NCBI RefSeq assembly: GCF_900176205.1
Contig: NZ_LT859959.1
Location: 7,553,001 to 7,617,000 of the forward strand
Length of the DNA stretch: 64,000 nt
Origin: Bradyrhizobium sp. ORS 285
GTDB taxonomy: Bacteria > Pseudomonadota > Alphaproteobacteria > Rhizobiales > Xanthobacteraceae
Direction: 5' to 3'
Shown: positions 62,127-64,000 of the stretch, piece after piece
Layout: each line of letters starts with the position of its first letter
Numbering within the stretch: position 1 is the first letter of the stretch
Notes under the pieces: generated by a model
What the model was told of the DNA's origin: nothing
Database searches by the model: none
Seen by the model: only the letters and a program-made list of their open reading frames with translations
Program-made: the position numbers and the translations under genes

Positions 62127-63350
62127 ATGAGGCGGGTCGTCATCACGGGCATGGGCATCGTCTCGTCGATCGGCAACAACACCCAGGAGGTGCTTGCGAG
62201 CCTGTACGAGGCGAAGTCCGGCATCTCCCGTGCTGAGAAATATGCCGAGCTTGGTTTTCGTTCGCAGGTGCAAGGTGCGCCGACGCTGAATCCGGCCGAG
62301 GTGGTCGACCGCCGCGCGATGCGCTTTCTCGGCGAGGGCGCGGCGTGGAATCACGTCGCGATGGAGCAGGCGATCCTCGACTCCGGCCTGGAGCCATCCG
62401 ACGTTTCCAACATCCGCACCGGCATCATCATGGGCTCGGGCGGACCGTCGACGCGCACGCTGGTCGAAGCCGCCGACATCACCCGCACCAAGGGCCCCAA
62501 GCGGGTCGGACCTTTCGCGGTGCCGAAGGCGATGTCGTCGACGGCGTCTGCGACGCTCGCGACCTGGTTCAAGATCAAGGGCGTGAACTACTCGATCTCC
62601 TCCGCCTGCGCGACCTCGAACCATTGCATCGGCAATGCCTATGAGATGATCCAGTACGGCAAGCAGGACGTGATGTTCGCCGGCGGCTGCGAGGAGCTCG
62701 ACTGGTCGCTGTCGGTGCTGTTCGACGCGATGGGCGCGATGTCGTCGAAGCACAACGACACGCCTGCGACCGCCTCGCGCCCCTACGATGTGAGCCGCGA
62801 CGGCTTCGTGATCGCCGGCGGCGCCGGCGTTCTCGTGCTGGAGGAGCTCGAGCGCGCCAAGGCGCGCGGCGCCAAGATCTACGGCGAGATCGTCGGCTAT
62901 GGCGCGACCTCCGACGGCTACGACATGGTCGCGCCGTCCGGCGAGGGCGCCGAGCGCTGCATGCAGATGGCGCTGTCGACGGTGAAGACCAAGATCGACT
63001 ACATCAATCCGCACGCCACCTCGACGCCGGCCGGCGATCCGCCTGAGATGGAGGCGATCCGCAAGGTGTTCGGCGTCGGCGAGAAGTGCCCGCCGATCGC
63101 GGCGACCAAGGCCCTGACCGGCCACTCGCTCGGCGCCACCGGCGTCCAGGAGGCGATCTACTCGCTGCTGATGATGAAGAACGGCTTCATCTGCGAGAGC
63201 GCCAACATCACCGAGCTCGATCCGGTGTTCGCCGACATGCCGATCGTGCGCAAGCGCATCGACAATGCCAAGCTCGGCACCGTCTTGTCGAATTCGTTCG
63301 GCTTCGGCGGCACCAACGCGACGCTGGTGTTCAAGCAGCTCGACGCCTAA
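62127..63350 (+). CDS. fabB: 3-oxoacyl-ACP synthase I
   Basis: 407 residues. KAS I elongates acyl-ACPs including the FabA product. Catalytic triad: Cys in [18 protein letters not shown], His in [12 protein letters not shown] and His in [20 protein letters not shown]. The start is [23 protein letters not shown]. The final segment [14 protein letters not shown] is the Gly-rich loop. It starts 76 bases after fabA, likely in one transcript. Confidence 0.97.
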   Translation: MRRVVITGMGIVSSIGNNTQEVLASLYEAKSGISRAEKYAELGFRSQVQGAPTLNPAEVVDRRAMRFLGEGAAWNHVAMEQAILDSGLEPSDVSNIRTGIIMGSGGPSTRTLVEAADITRTKGPKRVGPFAVPKAMSSTASATLATWFKIKGVNYSISSACATSNHCIGNAYEMIQYGKQDVMFAGGCEELDWSLSVLFDAMGAMSSKHNDTPATASRPYDVSRDGFVIAGGAGVLVLEELERAKARGAKIYGEIVGYGATSDGYDMVAPSGEGAERCMQMALSTVKTKIDYINPHATSTPAGDPPEMEAIRKVFGVGEKCPPIAATKALTGHSLGATGVQEAIYSLLMMKNGFICESANITELDPVFADMPIVRKRIDNAKLGTVLSNSFGFGGTNATLVFKQLDA

Positions 63351-63379
63351 GGTTTCGAACAGGATCGTTCCAATCGGCA

Positions 63380-63490
63380 TCATGGCCGGGCAACAGCGCG
63401 AAGCAATGTCTTCGCACCGATGTCCGGCCATTTGCGTCTGTGACGGGCGGTCGTTTCAAGCTGCCAGGGCGCGTGCCCGGCATGACGAAG
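63380..63490. repeat. Degenerate dispersed repeat between fabB and fabI
   Basis: The spacer holds CATGGCCGGGCAACAGCGCG, CCGATGTCCGGCCAT and GCGTGCCCGGCATGACGAAGG, related to the GCCCGGCATGAC family elsewhere in the window. The ribosome-binding site of fabI (AGGAGAG) comes right after it. Confidence 0.45.
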
Positions 63491-63500
63491 GAGAGACATC

Positions 63501-64000
63501 ATGCAGGGTCTGATGGCAGGCAAGCGCGGTCTGGTCATGGGCATCGCCAATGACCATTCGATCGCCTGGGGCATCGCCAAGACGCTGGCCGCGCACGGCG
63601 CGGAGATGGCCTTCACCTATCAGGGCGATGCGCTCGGCAAGCGCGTGCGTCCGCTGGCTGACGAGCTCGGCGTCAAGCATGTGCTGCCTTGCGACGTCGA
63701 AGACATCGCCAGCGTCGACGGCGTCTTCACGAGCTTGCGGGACGCCTGGGGCGGGCTCGACTTCATCGTCCACGCCGTCGCCTTCTCCGACAAGAATGAG
63801 CTCAAGGGCCGCTACGCCGACACCTCGCGCGAGAACTTCTCGCGCACGATGCTGATCTCCTGCTTCTCTTTCACGGAGATTGCCAAGCGCGCTGCCGAGC
63901 TGATGCCGGAGAGCGGCGGCAGCATGATCACGCTGACCTTCGACGGCTCCAACCGCGTGATGCCCAACTACAATGTGATGGGCGTCGCGAAGGCCGCGCT
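63501..64000 (+). CDS. fabI: Enoyl-ACP reductase FabI, N-terminal part
   Basis: The gene runs off the right edge; 166 codons are visible. Start ATG 63501 with AGGAGAG upstream. FabI motifs: KRGLVMGIANDHSIAWGIAKTL (NADH site with the SIAWGIA form typical of FabI), AFTYQGDALGKRVRPLA, FIVHAVAFSDKNELKGRY and TFDGSNRVMPNYNVMGVAKAA, where Tyr-x6-Lys is the catalytic pair. The Gly-Thr-Tyr of many FabI active sites reads F-D-G-S here. It completes the fabA-fabB-fabI cluster. Confidence 0.95.
   Translation, partial: MQGLMAGKRGLVMGIANDHSIAWGIAKTLAAHGAEMAFTYQGDALGKRVRPLADELGVKHVLPCDVEDIASVDGVFTSLRDAWGGLDFIVHAVAFSDKNELKGRYADTSRENFSRTMLISCFSFTEIAKRAAELMPESGGSMITLTFDGSNRVMPNYNVMGVAKAA

Overview
The window reads as a stretch of chromosome from an alphaproteobacterium of the Bradyrhizobium type (Rhizobiales). 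This rests on the high GC content and codon use, an Irr-type Fur protein carrying a heme regulatory Cys-Pro motif next to fabA-fabB-fabI, the hemD-mic60-hemY block divergent from tsaD-gpsA, the coaBC-dut-divL-tsaE/amgK string, and several families of dispersed intergenic repeats of a kind I associate with this genus. There is no phage, no insertion sequence with a transposase, no CRISPR array and no rRNA. Two tRNA genes are present, tRNA-Ala(CGC) and tRNA-Thr(CGT).

Layout. 1-2 kb: the tail of a PhoD-type phosphatase, a single-domain response regulator and a divergent Crp/Fnr regulator. 1.9-5.1 kb: a tightly overlapping operon of an Lgt-like membrane protein, a cysteine-rich radical SAM protein of the MJ0619/Tes type and four tiny membrane proteins, behind a FixK/Fnr-like box. 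5.4-13.9 kb: typA, a flavin amine oxidase, yeiH with its LysR regulator, a frameshifted NAD-binding/DoxX gene with a DCC-type neighbour, and a secreted hydrolase. 14-17.3 kb: GNAT, ppa, folD, DUF167, YggT. 17.5-28.7 kb: tRNA-Ala, an amidotransferase, SDR, TerB, P450, a large exported hydrolase, an MFS_3 exporter, two cysteine-rich secreted peptides, a polysaccharide deacetylase and two secreted proteins of unknown role.

29-35 kb is the accessory part. It has a TPR-GSCFA protein, a TPR-glycosyltransferase gene bracketed by a diverged direct repeat of about 160 bp, an AT-richer patch with an MltR-like gene, long non-coding repeats and tRNA-Thr. The two tRNAs carry nearly the same 90-base palindromic element directly after their CCA ends.

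35-64 kb is mostly core: hemY-mic60-hemD divergent from tsaD-gpsA; an EVE protein; divL (with tyrosine in place of the histidine-kinase histidine) coupled to a tsaE-amgK fusion; coaBC (with a fused FitA-like ribbon-helix-helix domain) coupled to dut; ubiB-ubiE; mutM; two tandem orphan ParA-like ATPases; a secreted trypsin-fold protein with a degenerate triad; moeB; an aldo/keto reductase; a D-2-hydroxyacid dehydrogenase; an SH3 protein; and irr divergent from fabA-fabB-fabI.

The best candidates for an undescribed system are the Lgt-like/radical SAM/small-membrane-protein operon at 1.9-5.1 kb and the RHH-CoaBC fusion, with two CTAG-centred palindromes around its start. All assignments are from reading the sequence; no database search was run.
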